This document shows positions 43,917 to 54,300 of a stretch of DNA of 64,000 nt, piece by piece; the stretch's first letter is position 1, and the number at the start of each line of letters is the position of its first letter. Where the stretch lies: positions 17,876 through 81,875 of the forward strand of contig JAJDAD010000062.1 in NCBI GenBank assembly GCA_029262055.1, read 5' to 3'. The translations under genes were made by a program, and so were the position numbers. The notes under the pieces were generated by a model. The model was not told where the DNA came from. It searched no databases and saw only the letters and a program-made list of their open reading frames with translations. Source of the stretch: Candidatus Zhuqueibacterota bacterium. GTDB taxonomy: Bacteria; Zhuqueibacterota; Zhuqueibacteria; Oceanimicrobiales; Oceanimicrobiaceae.

Positions 43917-44672
43917 TCAATTCTCAGCCTTGACCTTCTCGTCACCAGGCACCCCAAACCCAAACCTGGCCTCTTCCGGCTCACCCACGCGAATCCCATC
44001 TCCCAGAATCAACGTATCGCTCACCGTTTTGTAAATGTAGATGAGGTCGTACATGGTGGTGTCTGCCCGGATGAGGGTGTCTGATTTGATGACGTGCACC
44101 AGATCGTAGGTGGTGATCGAGTCCGGCACCGGCGGTGGTGGTGGCGTGTAGCTCAGGGAGTTCTGATCGAAGCCCCACATTTCAAAGGTCACTCCGCCGG
44201 CGTCGCGTTCAAACCAGATACTCACCGGTTCGTCGCCATAGTTGCGGTTCAGGCCGCGCAGGATGGAGGCAAAGATGCCGTTCTCCGCACGCTGCTTCGT
44301 AACCTTTTCAAAGGCTTCGGGCGGGCGACTCTCCGTGACAATCTGGAAGTTTGCGGTAAACTTCCAACTGTTCATAATCTTCTGTGCGGAATCTGACGGC
44401 ACCGGAAAATAGATGGCCTCGGACGGATAGGTTTTCACCAGATCGTCTTCACCGAAGCCATTGCCGGTGGCGTCGATAATGTCCATTTTGGTCACCAGGG
44501 TTTCCGGGATAAAAAACTCGAACGTGAAGAAGTTGATCAGCTCCCGGTCGGCGACCGAAACCACCGGTACACTGATTTTGTCCACGGAGATGTCGCCGCT
44601 GCTCTGTCCGTGCGCGGCGGCACTCAACATTCCCAACAGGACGATAGATGGGATTTGCATGATTCGTTTCAT
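43917..44672 (-). CDS. Secreted protein, last gene of the envelope-motor locus
   Basis: A 251-residue exported protein with a signal peptide (MKRIMQIPSIVLLGMLSAAAHGQ). It is beta-rich, without cysteine pairs. A proline run (PPPPPVPD, about 175) separates a first domain (ISVDKISVPVVSVADRELINFFTFEFFIPE) from a repetitive tail (TTYDLVHVIKSDTLIRADTT). No family is recognised. Its start overlaps the stop of the TPR lipoprotein (ATGA), so it belongs to the same operon and probably acts in the periplasm or at the outer membrane with it. Confidence 0.7.
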   Translation of the reverse strand: MKRIMQIPSIVLLGMLSAAAHGQSSGDISVDKISVPVVSVADRELINFFTFEFFIPETLVTKMDIIDATGNGFGEDDLVKTYPSEAIYFPVPSDSAQKIMNSWKFTANFQIVTESRPPEAFEKVTKQRAENGIFASILRGLNRNYGDEPVSIWFERDAGGVTFEMWGFDQNSLSYTPPPPPVPDSITTYDLVHVIKSDTLIRADTTMYDLIYIYKTVSDTLILGDGIRVGEPEEARFGFGVPGDEKVKAEN

Positions 44673-46201
44673 CGACGCGCGCTCCGGTTAGCATTTTGTA
44701 AAGCGACCCAGCGGCCGTAGTAGGTGCGCGCTTCATCAAACCTGCCGCTGCGCTTGAGCGCCTCCACCAGAAGCTGGTAGGCCTGAGTTTGTTCGACCGC
44801 TTCCAGTTGCCCGGGGTTGTTCAAAGCAGCCAGGCAGCTCGCGATCACGGCGCGCGGATCGTTGCGCGACAGCTTGGCGATTTCGAGGTGGCTTTTGGCC
44901 CGGTTCTCCCAGGCGATGGCCACGGCTTGCTTAAAATAAGCAAATGCAACCTTGCGGTTCTTCTTCACATTCTCTAGCCCGAGGTTGTGGCACATGACGC
45001 CGTAGCTGTCAAAATAAGGAATATACGTGCTGTCTGCCGGTGCACCGTCCGTGCTCTTGACGGCCATCTGCACCACGTCCTGCAACCGGGCGATGCCTGC
45101 GTTCTGCCGCTGCAAAAACTGGAACTCGGTGACCGCCAGCCGCCAGAGGATCTCATCAATGGACTTGCGGGTTTTCAGTTGCGGCAGCAGCTTCTCAAAC
45201 CCTTTGGCCGCGTCTTTGTGTTCGCCCTCTTCCTGCAGCGCAATATACTTATCGCGCAGCTCGACCGCACGCGTGTTGCCATCGTCCCAGTTGACCCAAT
45301 CGATGTAGCTTTGAATGTCCTGGCGCTCCTTGTCGCTGGCGGCGTAGGTGCGCGCCCGCCGCAAGGTGGCCAAACCGCGCGCTGCTTCGTGCATCTTAAG
45401 CTCGCAGTCAGCCTGGTAGTAAACGTAGTAGAAGATGGTGGCGCTGTCCGGTGGCGCGCTTTGTCCGGCGGTTTGCGGGTCGAGTTCAAGACCGGCCCCG
45501 TCGCGCATGACGGATTCAGCCATGGCGAAATTGTGGTACGCCTCCTGCCACTCCTCGGTCGCGAAATACGCCTCCGCCAGGCGGGCGTACAGGGCATGTT
45601 CCCCGCGCTCGATGCGCAGCAGGTTTTCCAGAACATTGACGGCACGCTCGTAGTTCTGCTCATCCAGGTAGCGGATGGCAAGGGTCTGGTACACACGCGC
45701 CAGCCAACTCTTGCTTTCCAGGTCGAACGGGTTGAGCACCACGGCACTTTCAAAACTCTTTCGGGCTTCCAGCAGCAGGTTCCTGGCAGTGGCCTGGTCG
45801 CGGTCGGCCTGCTGCTCCAGGGCGGCCAGCTCCTGCAGGCTGCGCGCTCCGGCATTGAAGGCTTCTACCGACCGCACTGAGTCCTGGCCGCTCGCCTGCA
45901 ATGCCGGGTCCGGGGTGGCGGCGAGGTATTTCCACAGCGTATCGCTTTGGGTTGTACGGCTCTTGCCGGCCAGCTTGAACCGGTCAGCCTGTTCTTCCTG
46001 TTCGATTGAAACAAACAGGCGGCCGGCGATGGTATCGGCCTGAATCGCCACCGTTGAGTCCACACCGGGCGGCACGACCAGGGTGAAACCGTCCTTCCTG
46101 ACTTTTAAGCCGCTGCTGCAGCCGGCCAAGAGTGCTGCAGCAAGCAGGCAAGTGAGTGCAATTTGAGTTAGCGGGTTGGGTTGCTGTCGACTGCTGACCA
46201 T
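44669..46201 (-). CDS. TPR-repeat lipoprotein
   Basis: A protein of about 510 residues starting at the ATG at 46199-46201 with AGGAG before it; the longer open frame is discounted. The signal peptide ends in the lipobox LLAGC (about residue 28), so it is a lipoprotein. The mature part begins with KVRKDGFTLVVPPGVDSTVAI. It then has TPR-type helical pairs (FDLESKSWLARVYQTLAIRYLDEQNYERAVNVLENLL, EHALYARLAEAYFATEEWQEAYHNFAMAE), giving a protein-protein scaffold. It lies downstream of the TonB-like gene (157 bases away) and is coupled to the last gene. It is the second TPR lipoprotein of this locus. Confidence 0.82.
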   Translation of the reverse strand: MVSSRQQPNPLTQIALTCLLAAALLAGCSSGLKVRKDGFTLVVPPGVDSTVAIQADTIAGRLFVSIEQEEQADRFKLAGKSRTTQSDTLWKYLAATPDPALQASGQDSVRSVEAFNAGARSLQELAALEQQADRDQATARNLLLEARKSFESAVVLNPFDLESKSWLARVYQTLAIRYLDEQNYERAVNVLENLLRIERGEHALYARLAEAYFATEEWQEAYHNFAMAESVMRDGAGLELDPQTAGQSAPPDSATIFYYVYYQADCELKMHEAARGLATLRRARTYAASDKERQDIQSYIDWVNWDDGNTRAVELRDKYIALQEEGEHKDAAKGFEKLLPQLKTRKSIDEILWRLAVTEFQFLQRQNAGIARLQDVVQMAVKSTDGAPADSTYIPYFDSYGVMCHNLGLENVKKNRKVAFAYFKQAVAIAWENRAKSHLEIAKLSRNDPRAVIASCLAALNNPGQLEAVEQTQAYQLLVEALKRSGRFDEARTYYGRWVALQNANRSARR

Positions 46202-46358
46202 TGTTTCTCCTGAATTGAACCTTTGCTTTTCTGTCCGGCTGTCCGATTGTCTGGTTGCGGTTTTACCAGGCATCGCCGAGTCTGTGAACCTTCGGCGGGA
46301 CTCTTTCGGGCTAGAGAGTGCCCGCATGACTCGCAGCTATTCCTTATCAGCGCGCACG

Positions 46359-47408
46359 CTACTTTACGCTGTCCCACCAGGACAGAAAGATTTGGTAAAA
46401 CTCGTCCGTGCGTTGGTTCGAGGCCGCCTGCCGGGTGGTGCCGAATGCCAGCAGCGCGCCGTCGCCGGCCCGGTTTACCGACCCGGTGCGCAGGAAGCTG
46501 CTCTGCTCCTTAAATCCGCGATCGATCAAATAGGTCGAACGATCATCTTCCACCAGGCACAGGCGAATCTCGTTGAGGTTTTGCTTGCACATCATGAACA
46601 TCTCGAACTCGCGACCTCCTATTTGAAAAGAGACCACCGAAGTCAGATCGCCCGCGGTGCCTTCCATAAAACGCCGAACCACTTCCGGCAGGCGAACCGG
46701 GTGTTTTTTCATCCAGTCCACCAGCGGATGGTAAAGCGGGGACAAATCGGCGAAGCCCTGTCCAAAGCCGGCCATATCCACCATCTCGACCTGGGCAACG
46801 GCGCCGGTTTCGCTCTTACCTTCCGGAGCCTGCAAAGTGGCGCCGGATGTGCCATAGTTGCCGCCTTGTTTCAGGTCCGCGCTGCTGCCGGAACCCGCTT
46901 GCAGGGTGGCGCCCGTGCTTCTCTTGCCACCGCGCCCGGGCCGTTCCGGTAGGCGCAGGCGCTGCGACGCATCGCCCAGCAGCGTGTTGAGTCCGCTCAG
47001 CATGCTGGACTTTTTCACGTCTAGTTGCACTTTCTTCCTGGCGCCATCGCCGGACTTGCTGTGTGTGACTTTCTTTCTGGCCGGAGCGGGCTGCCCGAGC
47101 ACATCCAGTTGCGACGCCAGCGCACTCAGATCGATCTTGACGATGGCCTTGGCTGCAGGCGGCGGAGGCTCGGCTTGAATCTGCTTTTCAGGTTCCGGCG
47201 GTTTAACCGGCCTGGGCGCCGGGATAATCTTCTTCGGTTGCGGCCTGAAGCGGGTCCAGTTGATATCTTCGTAGGTTTCGGTCTGCAACTCGACTGCCGG
47301 CAGGCTCGCGAGGCGCAGAGCCAGATAGGCCCCGAGCAGAAAAAAGGCAGTAGCAGAACCCGCGATTAGCCGGTCGGTGCTCGAAGGTGTGGGGTAAGTA
47401 AGATTCAT
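46359..47408 (-). CDS. TonB-like protein (membrane anchor, Pro-rich linker, C-terminal domain)
   Basis: A protein of about 349 residues starting at the ATG at 47406-47408 (MNLTYPTPSSTDRLIAG), 7 bases after the ExbD gene. A single helix (about 12-35) anchors it in the inner membrane. A proline/charged linker follows (PQPKKIIPAPRPVKPPEPEKQ), the hallmark of TonB proteins. The Gly-rich middle and a C-terminal domain of about 120 residues (YHPLVDWMKKHPVRLPEVVRRFM ... EIRLCLVEDDRSTYLIDRG) are not the classic TonB fold by eye. It is likely the periplasm-spanning link driven by the ExbB/ExbD motor upstream. Confidence 0.72.
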   Translation of the reverse strand: MNLTYPTPSSTDRLIAGSATAFFLLGAYLALRLASLPAVELQTETYEDINWTRFRPQPKKIIPAPRPVKPPEPEKQIQAEPPPPAAKAIVKIDLSALASQLDVLGQPAPARKKVTHSKSGDGARKKVQLDVKKSSMLSGLNTLLGDASQRLRLPERPGRGGKRSTGATLQAGSGSSADLKQGGNYGTSGATLQAPEGKSETGAVAQVEMVDMAGFGQGFADLSPLYHPLVDWMKKHPVRLPEVVRRFMEGTAGDLTSVVSFQIGGREFEMFMMCKQNLNEIRLCLVEDDRSTYLIDRGFKEQSSFLRTGSVNRAGDGALLAFGTTRQAASNQRTDEFYQIFLSWWDSVK

Positions 47409-47415
47409 TATTTCG

Positions 47416-47829
47416 TCAGAATTGCATGCTTTCGTAGTTGATGTTGCGGGCCAGATTGTTGCGTTCGCACATGTCCAGCGCATCGACCGTGTACTGGATC
47501 ATGGATGCTTCATCAGGCTCGATGAGAACGATGGCTTGTTGGCCGCCCTGCTTGTAACCGGCCGCCAGACTTACCAGGCTCTGTTCCAGAGCGCGCGCAT
47601 CCTGTGTCACGGTTTTGACCTCATCGCCGGCCTCGAGAATATAGCCGTCCTGCGCATCGATCTTGACAAAAATGAAAGCTGGCTCGGTTTGCTCCTGCTG
47701 CGGCTCTTCCTGCCGGTCCGCGGGTAGCTTGATCTGCGCCCGCACTTTGATATCGCTGATCGCAATGAAACCGAAAAGAATGATCATCGCGACATCGATC
47801 AATCTGATAATAATGCCACCTTTTGCCAT
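47416..47829 (-). CDS. ExbD/TolR-family protein, second copy
   Basis: A 137-residue ExbD-type motor subunit. A single N-terminal helix (IIIRLIDVAMIILFGFIAISD) carries the essential Asp in LIDVAMI. The periplasmic domain follows (AFIFVKIDAQDGYILEAGDE, VLIEPDEASMIQYTVDALDMC). It is encoded between the other ExbD copy and the TonB-like gene. The Arg in the helix region and the slight divergence between the two copies suggest a heteromeric motor. Confidence 0.85.
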   Translation of the reverse strand: MAKGGIIIRLIDVAMIILFGFIAISDIKVRAQIKLPADRQEEPQQEQTEPAFIFVKIDAQDGYILEAGDEVKTVTQDARALEQSLVSLAAGYKQGGQQAIVLIEPDEASMIQYTVDALDMCERNNLARNINYESMQF

Positions 47830-47849
47830 TTACTGCCGACTCCCTTTTG

Positions 47850-48272
47850 TCAGTTTGCGCTCGCAACGATGCGGCGCACGTCGATGCCTTTTTCAATATT
47901 CAAATGGTCACAAATATCCGCGGCGGCCATGGTATATTTGATGGGGGTATTCCAGTTAGAGCGAATGCGTACTCGCAGGTCGGCGCCGCTTGCGATCGCC
48001 TCGGACACTTTGTCTTCGAGATAGCCCAAAAGCTCGCGCGGGCCGTTGGCCTGCAGGGACTCGTCCTCCAGCAGATAACGCCCTTCCGCACTGATGCCGA
48101 CAAAGAGCACACGCTCGCGGTCCGGGCTGGAGGCGGGCGTTTCACTGCTTTTGGGCAGCTCGATTTTGCTCTTCTGGTTTATTTCTGAAATGGAGATAAA
48201 CCCGAACAGCAGAATGAAGACGATATCGATCAGCCTGATAAGGGTAGCGCCGGAGTCCATTTTTTCTCTCAT
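47850..48272 (-). CDS. ExbD/TolR-family protein, first copy
   Basis: A 140-residue ExbD-type subunit. The helix LIRLIDIVFILLFGFISI contains the proton-path Asp. The periplasmic part has the usual VLFVGISAEGRYLLEDE and LRVRIRSNWNTPIKYTMAAADIC. The gene starts 24 bases after the ExbB-like gene ends. The pairing of two different ExbD genes behind one ExbB is characteristic of some proton-driven surface-motility or transport motors. Confidence 0.86.
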   Translation of the reverse strand: MREKMDSGATLIRLIDIVFILLFGFISISEINQKSKIELPKSSETPASSPDRERVLFVGISAEGRYLLEDESLQANGPRELLGYLEDKVSEAIASGADLRVRIRSNWNTPIKYTMAAADICDHLNIEKGIDVRRIVASAN

Positions 48273-48296
48273 TTTAAAAGGTTAGTGAGCGACGTG

Positions 48297-49562
48297 TTAA
48301 GAAACATACATTGCCTTTTCCCGCGACGCCCGGGCCTTCGCAGGCTTCTCAAGATCTGGGATAAATGGCTGCGCCAGCGCGGCAAATTCCAGTTGACTGC
48401 CACGGTCGTCCGGAAGAAAAACAGCCAGGCGTTGCGCACCTACTTCCTGTCCCATGGTCCACTCCAGGCTTGCCAGCCCATTCTTATTGGTCTTCACCAA
48501 AGCAGCGCTGTGCTTGCCGGCCAACAGTCCTCCACCCTGTGTCACCTGAAAATGAACCGGAACGCCTGCGACCTTCTGACCGTTTGAGGACTCCACCAAT
48601 GCAATGATCGGCTTGGACAAGATCTGGCCAATGACGCCATCCTGTTGAAAATCGGAAACCGCCTGCAACTGCAGAGAAGGCACGGGCGCGCGTTTGGTCG
48701 GCGCTGGCGTGGCCTGCTCCTTCTTGCGGTTGTTGCTCGTGCCGCCGCCCGCAAGCGGGGTTCCGCTCTTGCGCTCGCGCTGGTGTATGACGATCATCAG
48801 CCAAAGCCGGAACTCGTCCGCTTTGGTCGAAACCAACTCCATGCGCTTGTTGAACACGCTGAAGATTTCCGTGGCACAGAAGTTCAGTATCATGCTGACC
48901 ACCAGCCCGATCAGGGTCGTCACCAGGGCCAGGCCCATGCCGTTCAGGATGCGTTGGCTATCCAGGTTGCCGCCGAAAAAAGTGACAAACATGCCCCAAA
49001 CCGTGCCCAGCAGTCCCAGGGCGCCAGCGGTGTCCGACAGAAAGGAAAGGCGGCTCTTAAAAGTCCCGAACCGGTCCTGCTGCAACTGAATGTAGTTTGC
49101 AATCTCATCATGAAAATCGTTGGTGTTGCCGGTGGTGTGAAAAATCGACAGCAAAACCGAGTAGAGGCGTGCGATAAGACTGTTGGGCGAATTTTTGACA
49201 ATCCTGGTGACGTCATTGACGGAGTACTGACGATAGTTCGTTTCCAACAACTGCCGGCCGCGGCTGCGGTCGGTGGTCAATTCATAGATCTGCAAGGTGA
49301 TCAGAAAAATACCCAGTGCTAGAATTCCAAAAATGGCGAAAGAAATACCACCGCCCATTTTGGTCAAGGACCAAAATGTACCGATGTCACCGACCTGGCC
49401 CATGGCCGCGTTGGTACCCGCGGTTGCCGGGGCAGTGAGTTCAGTTTGAGCGAGTGCGGTTGCCGGCGCCAGAGATAACGCTGTCAGGCAGAACGCCACA
49501 CTGGCGCAAACAGCAACGATTGTGGTTCTGCAGCTAATCTTTGAGGATAATGTTGACTTCAT
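48297..49562 (-). CDS. MotA/TolQ/ExbB proton channel with a fused Ig-like domain
   Basis: A 421-residue inner-membrane protein. A signal-like N-terminus (about 1-38, ATALAQT) and three channel helices follow; the family signature is DTAGALGLLGTVWGMFVTFF with MGLALVTTLIGLVVSMILN. After residue ~270 a Lys/Pro/Ser linker leads to an extra domain of about 110 residues. Its sequence, with KVAGVPVHFQVTQGGGLLAG then TNKNGLASLEWTMGQEVGAQ and LAVFLPDD, matches a Big-1-type bacterial Ig-like domain. ExbB/TolQ proteins normally lack this; its topology (cytoplasmic by the usual model) is puzzling. The start overlaps the PorP-like stop by 29 bases. Confidence 0.85.
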   Translation of the reverse strand: MKSTLSSKISCRTTIVAVCASVAFCLTALSLAPATALAQTELTAPATAGTNAAMGQVGDIGTFWSLTKMGGGISFAIFGILALGIFLITLQIYELTTDRSRGRQLLETNYRQYSVNDVTRIVKNSPNSLIARLYSVLLSIFHTTGNTNDFHDEIANYIQLQQDRFGTFKSRLSFLSDTAGALGLLGTVWGMFVTFFGGNLDSQRILNGMGLALVTTLIGLVVSMILNFCATEIFSVFNKRMELVSTKADEFRLWLMIVIHQRERKSGTPLAGGGTSNNRKKEQATPAPTKRAPVPSLQLQAVSDFQQDGVIGQILSKPIIALVESSNGQKVAGVPVHFQVTQGGGLLAGKHSAALVKTNKNGLASLEWTMGQEVGAQRLAVFLPDDRGSQLEFAALAQPFIPDLEKPAKARASREKAMYVS

Positions 49563-51339
49563 CTGCGTCGGCTCCTATTCTCTTGGGATGATTGGTGACT
49601 TCAATCGTGATGTGGCGAAGAAGCTTTTGGACTGAAATGTATTTAAGCTCGGTCTTATTGGTTGTTTCATCCGGCCCGATCCACTCAAGATGGTAGTTGT
49701 ACAGGCCGGGACGAACCAGGTCCCCGCTATCCGTGTGCCAGTCCCACCTCACCTCCGTAATGGGCAGTCCGCTACCGGTGAATGTCTTCGCGATGTTGCC
49801 ATTGCTGTCCCGGATCAAAAGACGCCAGGTTTTTGGACGCGGCATGCGGGTCACGGGCGTAATCTGAAACGTGGTCGACCTTGCGGACAAAGAGGTCAGC
49901 GCTTCCCTGGTCCTGACCGGACCGCTCCCGATTTTTCGGTTGGCGCGCAGGCTGTCCTCCACCGAATCGTAGCCGGGCTCCCAATAGCCCAATTGCCCGG
50001 CAGACTCTGCATCGACGCGCAGGTGCCGGCGCAGGCCGGCGGCCCGGAGGTACGACTCTTTTCCGGTGATCACCCGGGCTTTCAGCTTGTCGTTGTGTAT
50101 CAACTCCTCCGCGACTTCACCCATGAAACGCTGGTATTTGCGGGAAATCGGCGCGTCCAGAGTCGCCGGAATCAGGCCTAGGTCGACTGCACGTCCTTCG
50201 TACGGCGTCGCCGAATCCGTCCGGCTGGAGTCAAGAACGCCTAATTCATATTGAGAAAGCTGCGCCAACTGTGCTTTGGAAACGTCGTCGGCAATCTGCC
50301 GGTGGAGCCTTTTCTCAACAATTTCGAGCCGGTCCACTGCGGAATAGACATAGAAACCGGACTCCTGATTCATGCTACGATCCGGTGGCCGGAACTCCAC
50401 TTTGTACTCGTCCGGAAGTTCAAATTTAGGCAAAGCCCGGCCGCGGCCGAATTGGTGAATCAGAGACACCGCGTGTGAACCCTGACCAATGCCGGCGTCG
50501 CCGAACAGAGTATACTCATAGCTGTAATTCAGGCTCAGCGGACCGGAGAGTTGGAGTTGGCCCTCGGCCTGAATCGAGTTTTCCGTAAATCCCAACATGG
50601 CATAGCCCTTGTTGTGAACCAGGGTCTTGATGCTGGTTTGTGGAATCCAACGCCCGTCTTCGTAGAAGCCGCTCACCGCTGCCTGAAAAAGTCCGACATT
50701 CAGAACAGCGCCGAGGTGCAATGCCAGCGGTTGATTGACCCCGTCACCGGCCAGTGAAATGTCCGCCCGGTTGAGATGATCAATCCCGATGGCAAAGCTC
50801 AGGTAAGGCAGCGGGAAGGCAAATAGTCCGGCCCCGACCGTGCCGGCCCACTGGCTGGTGCCGCTCCTGAACACAGGATCGTCGGCATCTACCAGGTCAA
50901 AATTATCACGGTTAAATCCGCGGGAGAAAAGGTTTACCTTAACACCGATGGCGTAGTTGTAGCCCAAACGTCTCGACATTGCGAATGAGATGTTGCTCTG
51001 TGAAAACAGAGGTGTATTGAAATACTGCGCCTGTAAACCCAATCCGATCTGTTTGCTGATACCAAACGGCAGTCCGATATTGACGAAACCCTGCCGGAAC
51101 GGACTGGACTCATCCGCAAACCCGAGATGGAACACTTTGGCCCCCAACGCCGCTTGCGCGCGCTGAAAAGACAGTACTGCCGGATTCACGAATGCAGACC
51201 GAAAATCCGTGGTTTCCGCAGGGTTGGCCAGGATCATGTTTTGCGCGCTGACACTGGTACCGGCAACCAGGAGCAAACCGAGTCCCCGCAGAACCGAGCG
51301 CGCGCACTTTGACAGCAAGTAGGATTTTCGCTTCAACAT
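49534..51339 (-). CDS. PorP/SprF-like outer-membrane protein with FlgD-like C-terminal domain
   Basis: A 601-residue exported protein. The signal peptide ends near residue 32 (SVSAQ). The N-terminal 300 residues resemble PorP/SprF-family barrels: NPAETTDFRSAFVNPAVLSF, GLPFGISKQIGLGLQAQYFNTPLF, SYEYTLFGDAGIGQGSHAVSL. The C-terminal 150 residues contain a FlgD-like Ig domain (TWRLLIRDSNGNIAKTFTGSG then LPITEVRWDWHTDSGDLVRPGLYNYHLEW). PorP/SprF proteins typically hold type-B-CTD surface proteins of the T9SS at the outer membrane; the giant CTD protein is encoded just upstream. It precedes the ExbB-like gene. Confidence 0.78.
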   Translation of the reverse strand: MLKRKSYLLSKCARSVLRGLGLLLVAGTSVSAQNMILANPAETTDFRSAFVNPAVLSFQRAQAALGAKVFHLGFADESSPFRQGFVNIGLPFGISKQIGLGLQAQYFNTPLFSQSNISFAMSRRLGYNYAIGVKVNLFSRGFNRDNFDLVDADDPVFRSGTSQWAGTVGAGLFAFPLPYLSFAIGIDHLNRADISLAGDGVNQPLALHLGAVLNVGLFQAAVSGFYEDGRWIPQTSIKTLVHNKGYAMLGFTENSIQAEGQLQLSGPLSLNYSYEYTLFGDAGIGQGSHAVSLIHQFGRGRALPKFELPDEYKVEFRPPDRSMNQESGFYVYSAVDRLEIVEKRLHRQIADDVSKAQLAQLSQYELGVLDSSRTDSATPYEGRAVDLGLIPATLDAPISRKYQRFMGEVAEELIHNDKLKARVITGKESYLRAAGLRRHLRVDAESAGQLGYWEPGYDSVEDSLRANRKIGSGPVRTREALTSLSARSTTFQITPVTRMPRPKTWRLLIRDSNGNIAKTFTGSGLPITEVRWDWHTDSGDLVRPGLYNYHLEWIGPDETTNKTELKYISVQKLLRHITIEVTNHPKRIGADADEVNIILKD

Positions 51340-51363
51340 GGTCTCTTTTCTTTCAATCCCTGG

Positions 51364-54300
51364 TTAGCGCGCCAGCACGATATAGCCGCTCTTCACCCGG
51401 GCGCGGTTATTGGACAGCACGTATAAGTATATTCCCGGTTGTTGCTCCCTCCCGCCGGAATCGCGCCCGTTCCACCTGAAAGTAGAATTGACCGAAGGAT
51501 TGAGCGTGACTAAGCGCTGCCCGCGAAACGTAAAAATCCTGAGTTCCGGCGCACCCAGGGCAAAGTCCGCGAAGTCAAATACCGCGACATCGTTGAATCC
51601 GTCGTTGTTCGGCGTGAATGGATTCGGTCTGACGCTCACGGCGGCGGGCCTGGCCTGCAGCAGCAGGATGGCGTCGTTATTCTCTTCATTCGACTCCTGC
51701 ACCTGATCGAATCGGTCAATGCGAAAGGCCACCTCGTGGCTACCGACATTGTTGAACGTGGCCACATAGATAAAACTGAACTCCGCTCCGAAGGCCAGAC
51801 TTGCTAGCAGTGTATCTTGCACGACTTGCCCGTTTTGCAGGAAGGTCAACCTGAAAGGATTGCGGACGGCGGCAAAGTCAGCCCGGGCGGTTGCGGTAAT
51901 CGGCACGGGCCTGCCGATGGCAACCTCCGTGCTGGTGACGGTCAGTTGCGCCACACTTAAATCGGGCAAAGCTTCCCGCACACGGATATTGACGACCAGC
52001 GTGTCGCTCAGCGGGACGGGTTCAAACACTTCTCTTACGATAAAAGTCACCGGGTAATCACCGGCAGTGCCGCTGCCCGGCAGCCAGGAAAAAGTGCCGC
52101 TTTTGTTGCCATTGTCCGTAAAGACAGCGCCTACCGGCAGGTTGAATGCCTGCAACACAAGTGTGCTGTCCTCCGGATCTGTGGCTGTGACATCAAAACT
52201 CAAGAGCTGCAACTCGACCACCGTCTGGTCGACCATGGGAACAAAGACTGGCGGATCGTTCACCGGCAGCACCCGCACGTAGACCGCCAACGTATCGAAC
52301 GAAAGCACATCATGTGCGATCAACGTAAAACTCGTGTCCCGATCCCCCTCCCGTGGCGCGCCCTGCACGGAGTTGTTGTCGGGCTGGCTGGACGCCACGC
52401 TCAACCAACCTGGCAGGTCGCGAAAAATAAAACGGGGCTGGGTTCCGTCCGAGTCGTTGGCTGTTGCGGTGTAGGTGACAAAAATGTCCTCGATGGCGGT
52501 CACCGTATCCGCCGATGTAATCTCGGGTGCAAAGTTATTCGGCCCGCCCAAAAGCAGGACCGTCAAGGCGGAATCGACGCAATCGTTGCTAAAAATCGTA
52601 AGCGTGTCTAAGTATGAAATCGGCTCAGCGGGAGCGAAGGAGACTTGCACGCTCTGACTTGAATGTGGCAAAACCGTAAGCAGAGAAACGGTGACCGAGA
52701 ACGAAGGATCGGTCGTCCGGAACTCTTTGATAACGAGGGTGCCGTTGCCGTCATTGACAATCTGCAGCGGCAGGGTTGCGCTCGTGGGCGGCTGCAAACC
52801 ACCGAAGTTCAGCGTGTCCGGCGCTGCGCTGATGAGCGCTTGTATACCCTGGCCGCGCAATGCCACCCGGACTTCCTGGTTCCTGCCAAAAACTTGTCCG
52901 CGCACCAACAGAGTATCCTGATAAGCTAAAGTGTCGTCCGGCGCAAATGTCACTGAAAGCGCCAGAAGCCCTCCCGGTGCAATCGTTGCCTGCGCCGGCG
53001 AAGGGATGAAGACCGGCAAAGTGGTTGAGATTTCCTCCAGAATAATGGTCTGGTCCGTCGGGTTGACCAGTGGGAAAATGCGGGTCGAATCATCGCAGAC
53101 CGAAACCCGGCCAAAGTCGATGAGCGCATTGGGCAGGGTAAAATCGATGCGACCGCCATTTCCGCCCTTGTTCAGCAGCACCGTCACTGCATGGGTGGTC
53201 AGGTTGGTGACTGCCAAGTCGATGTCGCCGTCTTTGTCAAAATCACCGCCCGCGATGGCCGACGGCGTTTCCCCGGCTGCAAAGACGTCGTTCGGGTCCA
53301 GGTTGAAGCCGTTATTGAACTGGTTCCGGATGGCGTAAACGTCGTTCGAAAACATGTTGGGCACGGCAATGTCCAGGTCGTGGTCTTTACCCAGGCCAAC
53401 CGTCAGCGCCGTGACATCGCTGGTATCCAAGTCCGCGACCATAAGATCAGGTGGCCGCAGACCGGCGTCGATTTCCTGCGCCAGCACAAAACCGCCGTCC
53501 AGAGAACGATTTTCCAGGACGGAGACGGAGTTGATGTTCGGATGGGCGATGACCAGATCGAGGGCGCGGTTGCCATATTCGCCGCTGACCCGGCCGAGCA
53601 AATCACCGCTGCGCACCACAGTCGGGAAATCCGGGACGGCAATTTCACCGGCGTTGCTGAAGCTGCCGCGCCCGTCATTTTTGAACACAAAAATGGAGTT
53701 GTCACCGGAATTGCTGACCACAATATCCGAATCACCATCGCCGTCAAAATCACCCGAATTCAACCCGTACGGACTTGCACCGGTTGGATAACTTGCGGGA
53801 ATCAGGCTGAAATCCGCGTTCCCCTGGTTTTGAAAAACCTGGAGCTGGTTGACTCCTAGTGCCGTAATTGCCAGATCGACAAGGCCATCCGAATCGAAGT
53901 CTTCCGCCACAATCGCGGTCGGATGCTCGGCACTGACGACTGTTTGCAGCAGGACAAAACTGCCCGCAGCAGTATTGCGCAAAACAGAAATCGAATTGTC
54001 ATCGAAATTACAGACCGCCAGATCCACCCAGCCGTCGTTGTCGAAGTCCGCGCCGCTTACCGCCACCGGACCGTTGCCCACCGGCAAACCCGGCTGCACC
54101 TGAAACGAGCCGCCGAAAGTGAAAAAGTTGTTGTTCAAGATCGAGACGGAGTTGGTTGAATTGTTGACCACCGCCAGATCCACGAAACGGTCATTATTGA
54201 AATCGGCCGCAAAAATCGCGGACGGATCGCGCTCACTGGGGTTTTCCGGATCCGCGGACAAGGCAATTGCGATGGTCTGATCGTAAACACCAGTCCCGAA

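Noticed and set aside
44987..45880. 297-codon plus-strand frame opposite the TPR lipoprotein
   Set aside because: It is the antisense shadow of a well-supported TPR gene, and its protein composition is unlike any family.
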